Assembly: GCA_023257055.1 (NCBI GenBank) | Contig: JALRDG010000050.1 | Location: 1 to 9,130 of the forward strand | Length of the DNA stretch: 9,130 nt | Direction of reading: 5' to 3' | DNA from: Candidatus Saccharimonadia bacterium | Lineage (GTDB): Bacteria; Patescibacteriota; Saccharimonadia; Saccharimonadales; Saccharimonadaceae | Shown: in pieces, positions 1 to 6,495 of the stretch | Position numbering within the stretch: position 1 is the first letter of the stretch | Layout of the letters: the number at the start of each line of letters is the position of its first letter | Notes under the pieces: generated by a model | Databases searched by the model: none | What the model saw: only the letters and a program-made list of their open reading frames with translations | What the model was told of the DNA's origin: nothing | Program-made: the position numbers and the translations under genes

Positions 1-263
1 AAAAACGGGATGCCGCCAAACAGCGCCACAAGCGCAAGCCCTAGCCCAGGCGCCGAGAATTGGTTGCGCCAGGCAGTCCAAGTGGCGGACAAGATTAGAA
101 AACCAAAGAAGTCGAAATTGAACTGACCCGGCCATGTCATCGCCAGGATGTCCCCTAAAAAAGTCGGTAATAGCGGGCTGAGTCCTTCGTTTATAACGAC
201 TGGGAGGGTGTAGATCACGACAGCGATGAGCAAGATCACGAGTAGGGTGCGAAAGGCAGTCAT
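1..263 (-). CDS. Small integral membrane protein, 5' part only (cut by window edge)
   Basis: The first 87 codons of a minus-strand gene are present; its 3' end lies outside the window. The ATG (263-261) is preceded by an AAGGA Shine-Dalgarno site with a 6-nt spacer, which fixes the start. The product opens MTAFRTLLVILLIAVVIYT, a hydrophobic first helix. A loop with the motif AMTWPGQFNFDF follows, then a second helix (FLILSATWTAW), a basic turn and a third helix (GLALVALFGG). This three-helix pattern with a TWPGQFN-like motif reminds me of small uncharacterised membrane proteins of roughly 110-120 residues in other phyla, but that is memory and not a search. No function can be assigned. It lies downstream of 466-1017 on the same strand, about 200 nt away, and probably has its own leader. 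Confidence 0.6.
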   Translation of the reverse strand, partial: MTAFRTLLVILLIAVVIYTLPVVINEGLSPLLPTFLGDILAMTWPGQFNFDFFGFLILSATWTAWRNQFSAPGLGLALVALFGGIPF

Positions 264-465
264 GGAAAATCCTTGGATATAGCGGCGGCGTCAGGGTACC
301 ACCTCGTGCAAAAGCGCCCAATGATTAATTCCGATGGCCATCGTTGATCAATGTTTCACGGTGGAAGGATCAGCCCATTCGTCTAAACCCCGGGGATTGG
401 AGACGCTAGCGGCCGGGCAACCTAGCAGTTGCTCTCGCATGGGGGCTTCCGCAACGCCGTCAATA
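264..465 (-). other. Intergenic leader of the partial membrane-protein gene; possible folded RNA
   Basis: No gene is supported here. Read on the minus strand, it could fold. ATCCTT (plus 365-370) is complementary to AAGGAT (plus 269-274), which contains the Shine-Dalgarno site of the partial gene. Between them, CCACCGTG (plus 357-364) pairs with CACGAGGTGG (plus 299-308) apart from a two-base bulge. The enclosed loop holds two palindromes, CGATGGCCATCG (332-343) and TTGATCAA (344-351). No convincing promoter or T-tailed terminator was seen. The pairing was worked out by eye, so the fold is only a candidate. Confidence 0.3.
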
Positions 466-1017
466 TCAGCCGCCTTGACTCACCTTCTTAGGCTTTCTTC
501 GCCTTGGTTTTCGTTTTGCATCGGCTTTTTTTGGTTGACCCAAAGAGCTCTGGTTGGGCTTCCGCCCTCGGGGCCGTCTTCGCTTTCGCTCATCGGTGCC
601 TTTGTCCTTTTTCGCTGGACCCGGCGCTGGTGCTGGAGCTGATGTAGAAGTAGTTGGCGACGAAGTTCCTTGCGGCGAAGCCGGTTGCGAATTCTTCACT
701 ACGGGGTTCGGAGCAGGCGCAGCGTACGACTGTGATGGTGTCTGGTTAGGAGTATACGGCTTCTTGCTTGTAGTCGTAGCAGGCGCCGATTCCTCCGGCT
801 TAGGAGTAGCCACCGATGCTTGAGCGGGCTCGTCCTCCTTTTTTGATGAACGGTCTTTTGAGTCCTTTGCAACCTCCGATACGAGATTTTCGGGTTGTAG
901 CGCTGGTATATTGAGCGCATGAAGAATACTGATACTTCCAACCATGCCGACAATAAACACGCTCATGCCGGCAGCAATTTTCTGATTTCGCATAGCTTGG
1001 CGTTTTATTCGTAACAT
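466..1017 (-). CDS. Membrane-anchored or secreted protein with low-complexity linker and polybasic C-terminus
   Basis: Product of 183 residues, not recognised as a named family. The start at 1017 is supported by AAGGAGT seven bases upstream; the in-frame ATG at codon 9 has no comparable site. Residues 1-13 are basic, and 14-35 form a hydrophobic segment (AAGMSVFIVGMVGSISILHA) acting as an uncleaved anchor or signal peptide. Residues 50-135 are rich in Pro, Ala, Ser, Thr and Lys and probably disordered. Residues 136-183 contain 22 Lys/Arg among 48, with runs such as KRRRPRGRK and KRKPRRRKPKK. By the positive-inside rule the tail should lie outside the membrane, where it could bind an anionic polymer (DNA, teichoic acid, RNA); this is inference. 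It is divergent from the kinase operon and has its own promoter. The gene ends in TGA, the only TGA stop in the window. Confidence 0.75.
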   Translation of the reverse strand: MLRIKRQAMRNQKIAAGMSVFIVGMVGSISILHALNIPALQPENLVSEVAKDSKDRSSKKEDEPAQASVATPKPEESAPATTTSKKPYTPNQTPSQSYAAPAPNPVVKNSQPASPQGTSSPTTSTSAPAPAPGPAKKDKGTDERKRRRPRGRKPNQSSLGQPKKADAKRKPRRRKPKKVSQGG

Positions 1018-1081
1018 ACTTGTACTCCTTTATCGTATGCTTACAGTATGCGCCATTGCAGATATGAATACTATGAAATAT

Positions 1082-1110
1082 ATTACAGTATTTAGTTATC
1101 GTTTTATCAA
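1082..1110 (-). promoter_or_regulatory. Candidate sigma70-type promoter of the 466-1017 gene
   Basis: On the minus strand, TTGATA (plus 1105-1110) and TGTAAT (plus 1082-1087) are separated by 17 nt. Each hexamer matches the -35/-10 consensus at five of six positions. The predicted start of transcription gives a leader of about 60 nt. The -10 lies inside one copy of a 9-bp repeat TTACAGTAT (plus 1083-1091) that recurs at 1041-1049. Confidence 0.55.
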
Positions 1111-1154
1111 TGATGCTTATTCTTGTCAGCATCGAACACCGCCATGGATTAGAC

Positions 1155-1183
1155 TTGAAATAGCTCGCCGAATTAGTAATAAT
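1155..1183 (+). promoter_or_regulatory. Candidate sigma70-type promoter of the kinase operon
   Basis: TTGAAA (1155-1160) and AATAAT (1178-1183) are 17 nt apart, each with five of six consensus matches. Transcription would begin near 1190, leaving about 30 nt before the proposed kinase start at 1220. It faces away from the minus-strand promoter at 1082-1110, so the two genes are divergently transcribed. Confidence 0.5.
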
Positions 1184-1208
1184 AACCACAAGAGCAATAT
1201 ATAAAACT

Positions 1209-1222
1209 AGGGGGCGACAATA
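1209..1222 (+). promoter_or_regulatory. Ribosome binding site and presumed ATA initiator of the kinase
   Basis: AGGGGG (1209-1214) and a 5-nt spacer lead to ATA (1220-1222). An in-frame TAG at 1208-1210 closes the frame just upstream. Between 1211 and 1399 there is no in-frame ATG, GTG or TTG; the only other weak candidates are CTG at 1373 and ATT/ATC/ATA codons without a Shine-Dalgarno site. There is no recognisable site upstream of ATG 1400. Confidence 0.5.
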
Positions 1223-3337
1223 AAACCGTTAGAACTATCTGCGTTTTGGCATCGGCGCCTCTGTGAGGCTGCATTTACGGTTTCAGTCGCCATCGTCCTT
1301 CTCTACGTATGGGCGGCGCTTTTTGCTGACGGCAGCGGTTCGATTTTCGGGTCGCTCATTTCCGCTATAAGCCTGGCAAGCGCCAGTGCTACGGCAGTAA
1401 TGGCGGCAGTGTTTTACTTATGGACCCCGAAAAAGCATCGAGTTATTGCATCAGCGGCCGTATATCTACTTCTCATCGTCACCGTTGCAATCTTGGTCGT
1501 AGAAAGTGGTGGAGTCACTTCGCCGTTCATCGCGCTTTGGATGCTCACCTCTGCCTTTGCCGCATTATTCGGGACGGTCGCTATCGGAATTATCGTCGCA
1601 GCCCTTGTCGGCTACGTTATATATCTTCTCGGCGGGGGAGATAACACAGCTACCGAACTCCTGCCGCCGCTATTATTCTCTGGCGCGTTGCCGCTCATCG
1701 TTAGCTATATCATGTGGCACCGCCAAGCAGACCACGAAGCCGGCAAGGACAAGGCGTACCGCGAACTGGCAAATGAGCTAAGTCAAGTCTCCGGTAAGTC
1801 TGATGTCGTTATTAACGCTATTGCCGACGGCGTTATTGCCGTAAACAATCAAGGGATCATTGAGCTTATAAATCCAGCTGCACAGCAAATTATCGGTTGG
1901 GTCCGGCAGGATGCTCTCGGCCTCGACTACCGATCGGTCGTGAAGCTCGTCAATAGCAAAAACGAACCCGTCAGCCAAAATGAAGATCCGATTTCTCAGG
2001 CATTACTGACGAATAAGCAGGTTCGCGATGAAAAACTGACACTCGTTACCGATTCAGAGAAAAAGCTCCTCGTGTCAATTGTCGTCTCTCCGATTGGCAC
2101 ACGGGGGAGTGGCGCCATTATTGTTTTTCGTGATATCACCAAAGAAAAACTGGAAGAGCGGCAGCAAGCCGAATTCATCAGCACAGCCAGCCATGAAATG
2201 CGCACACCGGTAGCCTCGATCGAAGGCTATTTAGGGCTCGCACTCAACCCTGCAATTGCAGCAATCGACGACAAAGCCCGTGATTATATCACTAAGGCAC
2301 ACGAATCGGCCCAACACCTTGGCCGACTATTTCAAGATTTATTAGATGTAAGTAAAGCAGAAGATAATCGCTTATCAAATGACCCAAAGGTCGTTGACGT
2401 CGTCGAGTTCGCGTACGATGTAATTGAAGGATTGCGGCCACAGGCACAAGAAAAAGGCCTACGCATGCTATATAAACCAAAGCCGGACGGCGGCCAACCC
2501 GCAGCACCACAAGTACGGTCCACTATTCAACGGTCTGGCATGAGCGAGAAAACACTGACGCCGGTATTCTATGCGAATGTCGATAACGATCACCTGCGTG
2601 AAGTCATCGCCAACCTCGTCGAAAATGCCATCAAGTATACTCTGACAGGCGATGTAGTAATCGATATTACCGGTGATGATAAGAATATTATCATATCCGT
2701 TCAAGACAGTGGTATCGGCATTCCAGCAGAGGATATGCCACACCTATTCCAAAAGTTTTATCGCGTAGACAACACGGCCACCCGTGAAATCGGTGGCACG
2801 GGCCTCGGCCTATACTTGTGTCGCCGTCTTGCCGAAGCGATGTCTGGTCGCATTTGGGCCGAAAGCGAGTACAAAAGGGGAAGTACTTTTTATCTGGAAG
2901 TTCCGCGAATCGACCACGAAGAGGCAATGCGCCTCATTGAAGAAGCTGTCGAACGAGCGCAAGATGAAGCGCAAAATCAACAAGCTCCTCCTGCTATCGG
3001 CTTATCGACCGAACGAACGATGGCGGCCGCACCATCAGTTCCACCTCAGCCGCAGACCTACTATCAGCAGCAACAGGCACCTGTTGCACCCGTAGCGCCA
3101 CAGCCAGCACAAATGCCTGTCGCGCCACCTGCTATACCGCAACCTACCTCCTATCAGCAGCCAGCGCAACCTCCAGCCTCGGCATACTACCAGCCAATTA
3201 GCTCAATAGCCCAAAATACTCCACTAACGGCAATCGAACAAAATCCAGCCGATTACACCATAACTGGGCAAGGGCAGCCAGTAGAGCCAGCCACCCCGCA
3301 ACTCTATCCGCCAAACCAGCCACCAAATCAACCATAA
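1220..3337 (+). CDS. Six-TM PAS sensor histidine kinase with Pro/Gln/Tyr-rich tail (non-ATG start proposed)
   Basis: Membrane sensor kinase that autophosphorylates on His and should pass phosphate to the regulator at 3383. The first ATG is at 1400, but it falls inside a transmembrane helix. The open frame continues upstream to 1211 and encodes a basic N-terminus plus a further helix. ATA at 1220 is preceded five bases earlier by AGGGGG (1209-1214), so I start there (705 residues). In this numbering about six helices fill residues 17-165, followed by a charged linker, a PAS domain (about 195-305), HisKA with ASHEMRTP and phospho-His325, and a HATPase: N box NLVENAIKYT (Asn465), G1 DSGIGI (about 496), F box FQKFYRVD, G2 GGTGLGL (about 525). 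Residues from about 600 to the end are a disordered tail rich in Pro, Gln, Tyr and Ala. Family assignment is secure; ligand and start codon are not. Confidence 0.95.
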   Translation: MKPLELSAFWHRRLCEAAFTVSVAIVLLYVWAALFADGSGSIFGSLISAISLASASATAVMAAVFYLWTPKKHRVIASAAVYLLLIVTVAILVVESGGVTSPFIALWMLTSAFAALFGTVAIGIIVAALVGYVIYLLGGGDNTATELLPPLLFSGALPLIVSYIMWHRQADHEAGKDKAYRELANELSQVSGKSDVVINAIADGVIAVNNQGIIELINPAAQQIIGWVRQDALGLDYRSVVKLVNSKNEPVSQNEDPISQALLTNKQVRDEKLTLVTDSEKKLLVSIVVSPIGTRGSGAIIVFRDITKEKLEERQQAEFISTASHEMRTPVASIEGYLGLALNPAIAAIDDKARDYITKAHESAQHLGRLFQDLLDVSKAEDNRLSNDPKVVDVVEFAYDVIEGLRPQAQEKGLRMLYKPKPDGGQPAAPQVRSTIQRSGMSEKTLTPVFYANVDNDHLREVIANLVENAIKYTLTGDVVIDITGDDKNIIISVQDSGIGIPAEDMPHLFQKFYRVDNTATREIGGTGLGLYLCRRLAEAMSGRIWAESEYKRGSTFYLEVPRIDHEEAMRLIEEAVERAQDEAQNQQAPPAIGLSTERTMAAAPSVPPQPQTYYQQQQAPVAPVAPQPAQMPVAPPAIPQPTSYQQPAQPPASAYYQPISSIAQNTPLTAIEQNPADYTITGQGQPVEPATPQLYPPNQPPNQP

Positions 3338-3366
3338 GAAGTATAGTATTTTTCTAACAGATTGAG

Positions 3367-3377
3367 TACAATAAGGG
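3367..3377 (+). promoter_or_regulatory. -10-like TACAAT and Shine-Dalgarno AAGGG before the response regulator
   Basis: TACAAT (3367-3372) matches the -10 consensus at five of six bases and lies 10 nt before the ATG; AAGGG (3373-3377) follows at once. No clear -35 was found, so the gene may simply be co-transcribed with the kinase. Confidence 0.3.
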
Positions 3378-3382
3378 TAATT

Positions 3383-4276
3383 ATGACAAAAATATTGCTA
3401 GTAGAAGATGACAAAAGCCTGAGAGAGATCTACGGAGTACGCTTACTTGCCGAAGGGTACGATATTGTTTCGGCTGGTGACGGAGAAGAAGCACTCGCCA
3501 TGGCAATTAAAGAGAAGCCGAGTCTGATCGTCAGTGATGTTATGATGCCAAAAATTAGTGGCTTCGACATGCTCGATATCCTACGCTCTACCACTGAAAC
3601 ACGTGATATCAAAGTCATCATGATGACCGCACTCAGCTCAGAAGATCAGCGCACGCGCGGCGAGCAACTCGGTGCCGATCGTTATCTTGTAAAATCGCAG
3701 GTTGGTATCGAAGATGTCGTTCGTACCGTACATGAGGTACTTGGCGACGCACCAACGGCTGCGCCAGCCCAGGCAGCCTTTGCAGCACCTCGACCAACCG
3801 CAGCCCCCGTTCAGACTGCACCGCAACCAGCACCAGCGTTGGCGCCAGCTCCTGCTGCAGCGCCACAGCCCGTCCAAGCACCGCAGCTCACACCTGCGCC
3901 AGCTCCCGCCTCTAACAACTCTCTGCCTCGACCAACAGCACCATTCTCATCGCAGCGTCCAGCGAACCTTGGAGACCGAGTTATTCATCCTCTCGACGCC
4001 GGCGAACAGGCCGTACGACCGACTGATATATCGTCGCTCATCAATCAAGAGCTTGCAAGCTCCACGCCAGCTGCCGCAGCACCAAGCCCAGCCGAAGTGC
4101 CAACACTAACGCCTCCGCCAGTAAGTGAGCCGCAGCTAGCTGCACCACAACAGACTGCACCGCATCCTCCGACACTTCAGACACCAGACGCGCCACGACC
4201 ACCCGCGCCGTCATATCCACAAGTTCCGCCACGCGAAGCACCGCCAACATTTACGCAAAATAGCGATCGCTCATAA
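3383..4276 (+). CDS. Response regulator: receiver domain plus long Pro/Ala-rich tail, no DNA-binding domain
   Basis: Product of 297 residues and presumed partner of the kinase 45 nt upstream. ATG 3383 has AAGGG (3373-3377) five bases before it; an in-frame TTG at 3362 lacks such support. Residues 1-121 form a complete CheY-like receiver: acidic pair Asp9/Asp10 (LLVEDD), phospho-acceptor Asp52 (VSDVMMP), switch Thr82 (MMTA) and Lys104 (YLVKS). Residues 122-297 are Pro/Ala/Gln-rich, with no winged helix, HTH, GGDEF or other known output domain. One more complex stretch lies at about 195-226, containing GDRVIHPLDAGEQ and DISSLINQEL; it may be a short helical docking motif. The usual OmpR/NarL-type length is about 220-240 residues with a DNA-binding half, so this regulator probably works through protein contacts. 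Assignment as a regulator is firm; its output is unknown. Confidence 0.95.
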   Translation: MTKILLVEDDKSLREIYGVRLLAEGYDIVSAGDGEEALAMAIKEKPSLIVSDVMMPKISGFDMLDILRSTTETRDIKVIMMTALSSEDQRTRGEQLGADRYLVKSQVGIEDVVRTVHEVLGDAPTAAPAQAAFAAPRPTAAPVQTAPQPAPALAPAPAAAPQPVQAPQLTPAPAPASNNSLPRPTAPFSSQRPANLGDRVIHPLDAGEQAVRPTDISSLINQELASSTPAAAAPSPAEVPTLTPPPVSEPQLAAPQQTAPHPPTLQTPDAPRPPAPSYPQVPPREAPPTFTQNSDRS

Positions 4277-4280
4277 ACAG

Positions 4281-4304
4281 ATAGCAGCCGTAACAAGCTG
4301 CTAT
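4281..4304 (+). repeat. Inverted repeat between the response regulator and the pseudouridine synthase
   Basis: ATAGCAGC (4281-4288) and GCTGCTAT (4297-4304) form a perfect 8-bp inverted repeat with an 8-nt loop (CGTAACAA). It starts 4 nt after the regulator stop codon, and its right arm overlaps the -10-like TATACT at 4302-4307. There is no T-run after it, so it is a poor intrinsic terminator. It could protect the mRNA end, attenuate transcription or act as an operator. Confidence 0.5.
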
Positions 4305-4307
4305 ACT
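4302..4307 (+). promoter_or_regulatory. -10-like TATACT seven bases before the pseudouridine synthase ATG
   Basis: TATACT matches TATAAT at five of six bases and ends 7 nt before ATG 4315, so transcription would start at or beside the start codon. No -35 match and no Shine-Dalgarno site were found. This suggests a leaderless transcript. Confidence 0.4.
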
Positions 4308-4314
4308 TATATAC

Positions 4315-4995
4315 ATGCAGTCAGAACGACTTAATAAATACCTTGCCTTGCAACTCGGCGTGTCACGACGAGAAGCAGATGCACTTATCTCTCAGGGTAG
4401 GGTGCGTATCAATGGTGAGGTTGCACGCCTCGGAGCCCGGTTTCAGTCGGACGACTCTTTAACGTTCAATAACAAACCGCTCGGCGAGGCCACGATAAAG
4501 CAATACCTAGCCTTTCATAAACCTACCGGGTACGTCTGTTCACGACGCGCTCAGGGCGACAATCCAACAGTTTACTCACTACTTCCAAAAAATCTCCACA
4601 CGCTCAAACCGGTCGGCAGACTCGACAAGGATAGCTCCGGACTTTTGCTACTCACGAATGACGGCGATTTCGCATACCAGATGACACATCCAAAATTTCA
4701 TAAATCAAAAACATACCAGGTCGATTTGGACCGCGACCTTGCACCGCTACATCAGCAGATGATCAGTGATTTTGGCGTACACCTCGATGACGGCACAAGT
4801 AAGCTGCTACTCGAACGACGAAGCGACACCAATCGCCGCCAATGGACCGTACAGATGAGCGAAGGGCGCAATCGTCAGATTCGTCGTACATTCGCATCGC
4901 TAGGATACGAAGTAGCCGCTCTACATCGTATTGAATTTGGTTCATATCAGCTCGGCTCGCTTGCAAGTGGTGAAACTTTAGAAATTACACCATAA
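4315..4995 (+). CDS. RsuA/RluB/RluE/RluF-family rRNA pseudouridine synthase
   Basis: Product of 226 residues that isomerises a specific uridine to pseudouridine in ribosomal RNA. Residues 1-50 form an S4 RNA-binding domain (RLNKYLALQLGVSRREAD, then ISQGRVRINGE). The catalytic domain begins near residue 62. Motif II, GRLDKDSSGLLLLTNDG (101-117), carries the catalytic Asp104; the family's KTYQV segment is at 132-136 and the basic EGRNRQIRR motif at 183-191. Its length is close to the family norm, so it looks complete. I cannot tell from sequence whether the target is in 16S (RsuA-like) or 23S rRNA (RluB/E/F-like). The start at 4315 has no Shine-Dalgarno site but sits 7 nt after TATACT. It lies 38 nt after the regulator and 41 nt before der, so read-through from the kinase operon is possible. 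Confidence 0.95.
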   Translation: MQSERLNKYLALQLGVSRREADALISQGRVRINGEVARLGARFQSDDSLTFNNKPLGEATIKQYLAFHKPTGYVCSRRAQGDNPTVYSLLPKNLHTLKPVGRLDKDSSGLLLLTNDGDFAYQMTHPKFHKSKTYQVDLDRDLAPLHQQMISDFGVHLDDGTSKLLLERRSDTNRRQWTVQMSEGRNRQIRRTFASLGYEVAALHRIEFGSYQLGSLASGETLEITP

Positions 4996-5036
4996 CTATA
5001 GTTTTTTTCAATTCTGTGATACTATAGGAGGAGTTT

Positions 5037-6443
5037 ATGGCTTCAAAACTTCCAACCGTTGCAATTATTGGCCAGGCGAACGTCGGCAAGAGTTCGCTTT
5101 TTAATCGTATGGTGCGTGCGCAGCAGGCTATTGTCGCTCGTGAAGCCGGCACCACCCGAGACAACGTACTAGGAAAAGTAGAATACAAATACCACGAGTT
5201 CTGGCTCGTCGACACTGCCGGCTTAAAAGACCCGAACGACGAATTTGAAGCCACCATCCAGGAACAAATCACCGAAGCCGCCGACGCCGCTGATGTTATT
5301 TTGGTCGTTGTGGACAGCACGCAGTACGTGAGCGACCAAGACCGATTCGTCGCCAAAAAAGCATTGCGATCAAAAAAGCCAGTCATTCTCGTGACAAACA
5401 AAACGGACCTTAAAGATGCACTTCCAACCGATGAATTTAAACGCCTCGGTATAAAAACTATATTACCAGCGTCTGCGGAGCATAATCGCGGCATCCTGAC
5501 AGTTCTTGATAATATTGTCGAGCATATCCCTGCAAAACACGAAGAGCAAGACGATGATGTCCTCCGAATTGCACTAGTTGGACGACCTAACGTTGGTAAA
5601 TCATACCTCTTTAATACGCTCGCCGGCAAGCAACAGGCAATCGTGGCGAATATTGCGGGAACAACCCGCGACGTAAACCGCGTCGCACTAAAATATGGGG
5701 GTCGATCCATCGAACTCCTCGACACCGCCGGCATGCGAAAACCAGGCAAACAGGAAGTCGGTATTGAGAAATTTTCTGTTTTGCGTACACTTCAGGCAAT
5801 CGAAGAAGCCGATGTTTGCTTCCTGCTGATGGACGTTAACGAGCTGAATACCCAGCTAGACCAACGCCTCGGTGGAATTATCGACGAAGCAGGCAAGGGA
5901 ATGGCGATTGTCATTAGTAAATGGGACAGCGTGGAAGGCAAAGATGCCTATACCCGCGACGCTCTCGCGCCGCGCATTGCACACACTTTTAATTTCACCC
6001 CATGGGCGCCACTTATCTTTACTAGTAGCGTCACCGGCCAGAACGTGACGAAACTATTCGACCTCGCCCTCGACATCGAAGCGCACCGCAAAACGCAAAC
6101 GAAGACTCGTACGCTGAATGACCTACTGCAAAAAGCCATTCAGAAACATCCACCAGCCGGCCTTAAGAATACCCACCCAAAGCTTCGCTACATCGTTCAG
6201 ACCGACATGTCACCACCATGGTTCGTCATTTATGGTTCTAACCTAAAATTCGTCCACTGGAGCTACAAGCGCTACCTAGAGCGCCTTATCCGCGAAACGT
6301 ACAATTTCGCCGGCACGCCAATTCGTTTGTCATTCCGTGACGAAAAGCAGATCAAAGCAAACAAGCAGCGTATAGCAGAAGGCAAGGCGCCTGTCACAAA
6401 AGCCTACAAGCAGCAAAAGAACGAAGAAAACAAAACTACTTAA
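5037..6443 (+). CDS. der: Ribosome-assembly GTPase Der (EngA), tandem GTPase domains
   Basis: Product of 468 residues, full length for Der, an essential GTPase in 50S subunit maturation. The ATG is preceded by a strong AGGAGGAG (5026-5033). GTPase domain 1: P-loop GQANVGKS (12-19), DTAG (59-62), NKTD (121-124). GTPase domain 2: P-loop GRPNVGKS (182-189), DTAG (229-232), and SKWD (294-297) where NKWD is usual. The KH-like C-terminal domain spans about 355-440, with PPWFVIYG at 393-400, and a basic tail follows. Two oddities are seen: the first P-loop has QA where RP is typical, and the second G4 motif has Ser in place of the guanine-contacting Asn. It is last in its block and is followed 7 nt later by a strong hairpin. 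The call is secure. Confidence 0.99.
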   Translation: MASKLPTVAIIGQANVGKSSLFNRMVRAQQAIVAREAGTTRDNVLGKVEYKYHEFWLVDTAGLKDPNDEFEATIQEQITEAADAADVILVVVDSTQYVSDQDRFVAKKALRSKKPVILVTNKTDLKDALPTDEFKRLGIKTILPASAEHNRGILTVLDNIVEHIPAKHEEQDDDVLRIALVGRPNVGKSYLFNTLAGKQQAIVANIAGTTRDVNRVALKYGGRSIELLDTAGMRKPGKQEVGIEKFSVLRTLQAIEEADVCFLLMDVNELNTQLDQRLGGIIDEAGKGMAIVISKWDSVEGKDAYTRDALAPRIAHTFNFTPWAPLIFTSSVTGQNVTKLFDLALDIEAHRKTQTKTRTLNDLLQKAIQKHPPAGLKNTHPKLRYIVQTDMSPPWFVIYGSNLKFVHWSYKRYLERLIRETYNFAGTPIRLSFRDEKQIKANKQRIAEGKAPVTKAYKQQKNEENKTT

Positions 6444-6450
6444 CAAGAAA

Positions 6451-6484
6451 AATACCCCTGCTCACATAATAGAGCAGGGGTATT
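6451..6484. terminator. Bidirectional intrinsic terminator between der and the convergent membrane-protein gene
   Basis: AATACCCCTGCTC (6451-6463) pairs perfectly with GAGCAGGGGTATT (6472-6484) across an 8-nt loop, giving a 13-bp stem. On the minus strand the stem runs into TTTTTCTTG, a good U-tract; on the plus strand only TTGTCGTT follows. It should stop minus-strand transcription efficiently, and der transcription at least in part. Confidence 0.88.
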
Positions 6485-6495
6485 GTCGTTCAAGA

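Noticed and set aside
283..310. T-box riboswitch (GGTGGTACC on the minus strand in a gene leader)
   Set aside because: Only the nine-base core matches. I could not find a specifier loop, the stem I AG-bulge pattern or a terminator/antiterminator pair, and the next gene is a small membrane protein of unknown role. A 9-mer match in this much DNA is not strong evidence.
466..468. TGA recoding (as in some Patescibacteria)
   Set aside because: TGA ends only one gene here, and reading through meets another TGA two codons later. No TGA occurs inside the conserved genes and all their Trp codons are TGG, so the standard bacterial code fits.
334..642. Plus-strand frame of 102 codons over the polybasic protein gene
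   Set aside because: It overlaps the minus-strand gene's basic C-terminus, has no ribosome site, and its composition is what antisense of Lys/Arg/Pro codons yields.
800..1189. Minus-strand frame of 129 codons across the divergent promoter region
   Set aside because: It runs through two predicted promoters, overlaps the better-supported 466-1017 gene in another frame, and its residue composition looks random.
4994..5008. Terminator after the pseudouridine synthase (AACTATAGTT followed by Ts)
   Set aside because: The 10-bp palindrome has no room for a loop and is AT-rich, so it would not form a stable hairpin.
4985..5749. Minus-strand frame of 254 codons antisense to der
   Set aside because: Der is unmistakable on the plus strand. 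The antisense frame is Ser/Arg/Thr-rich, with no recognisable motif.
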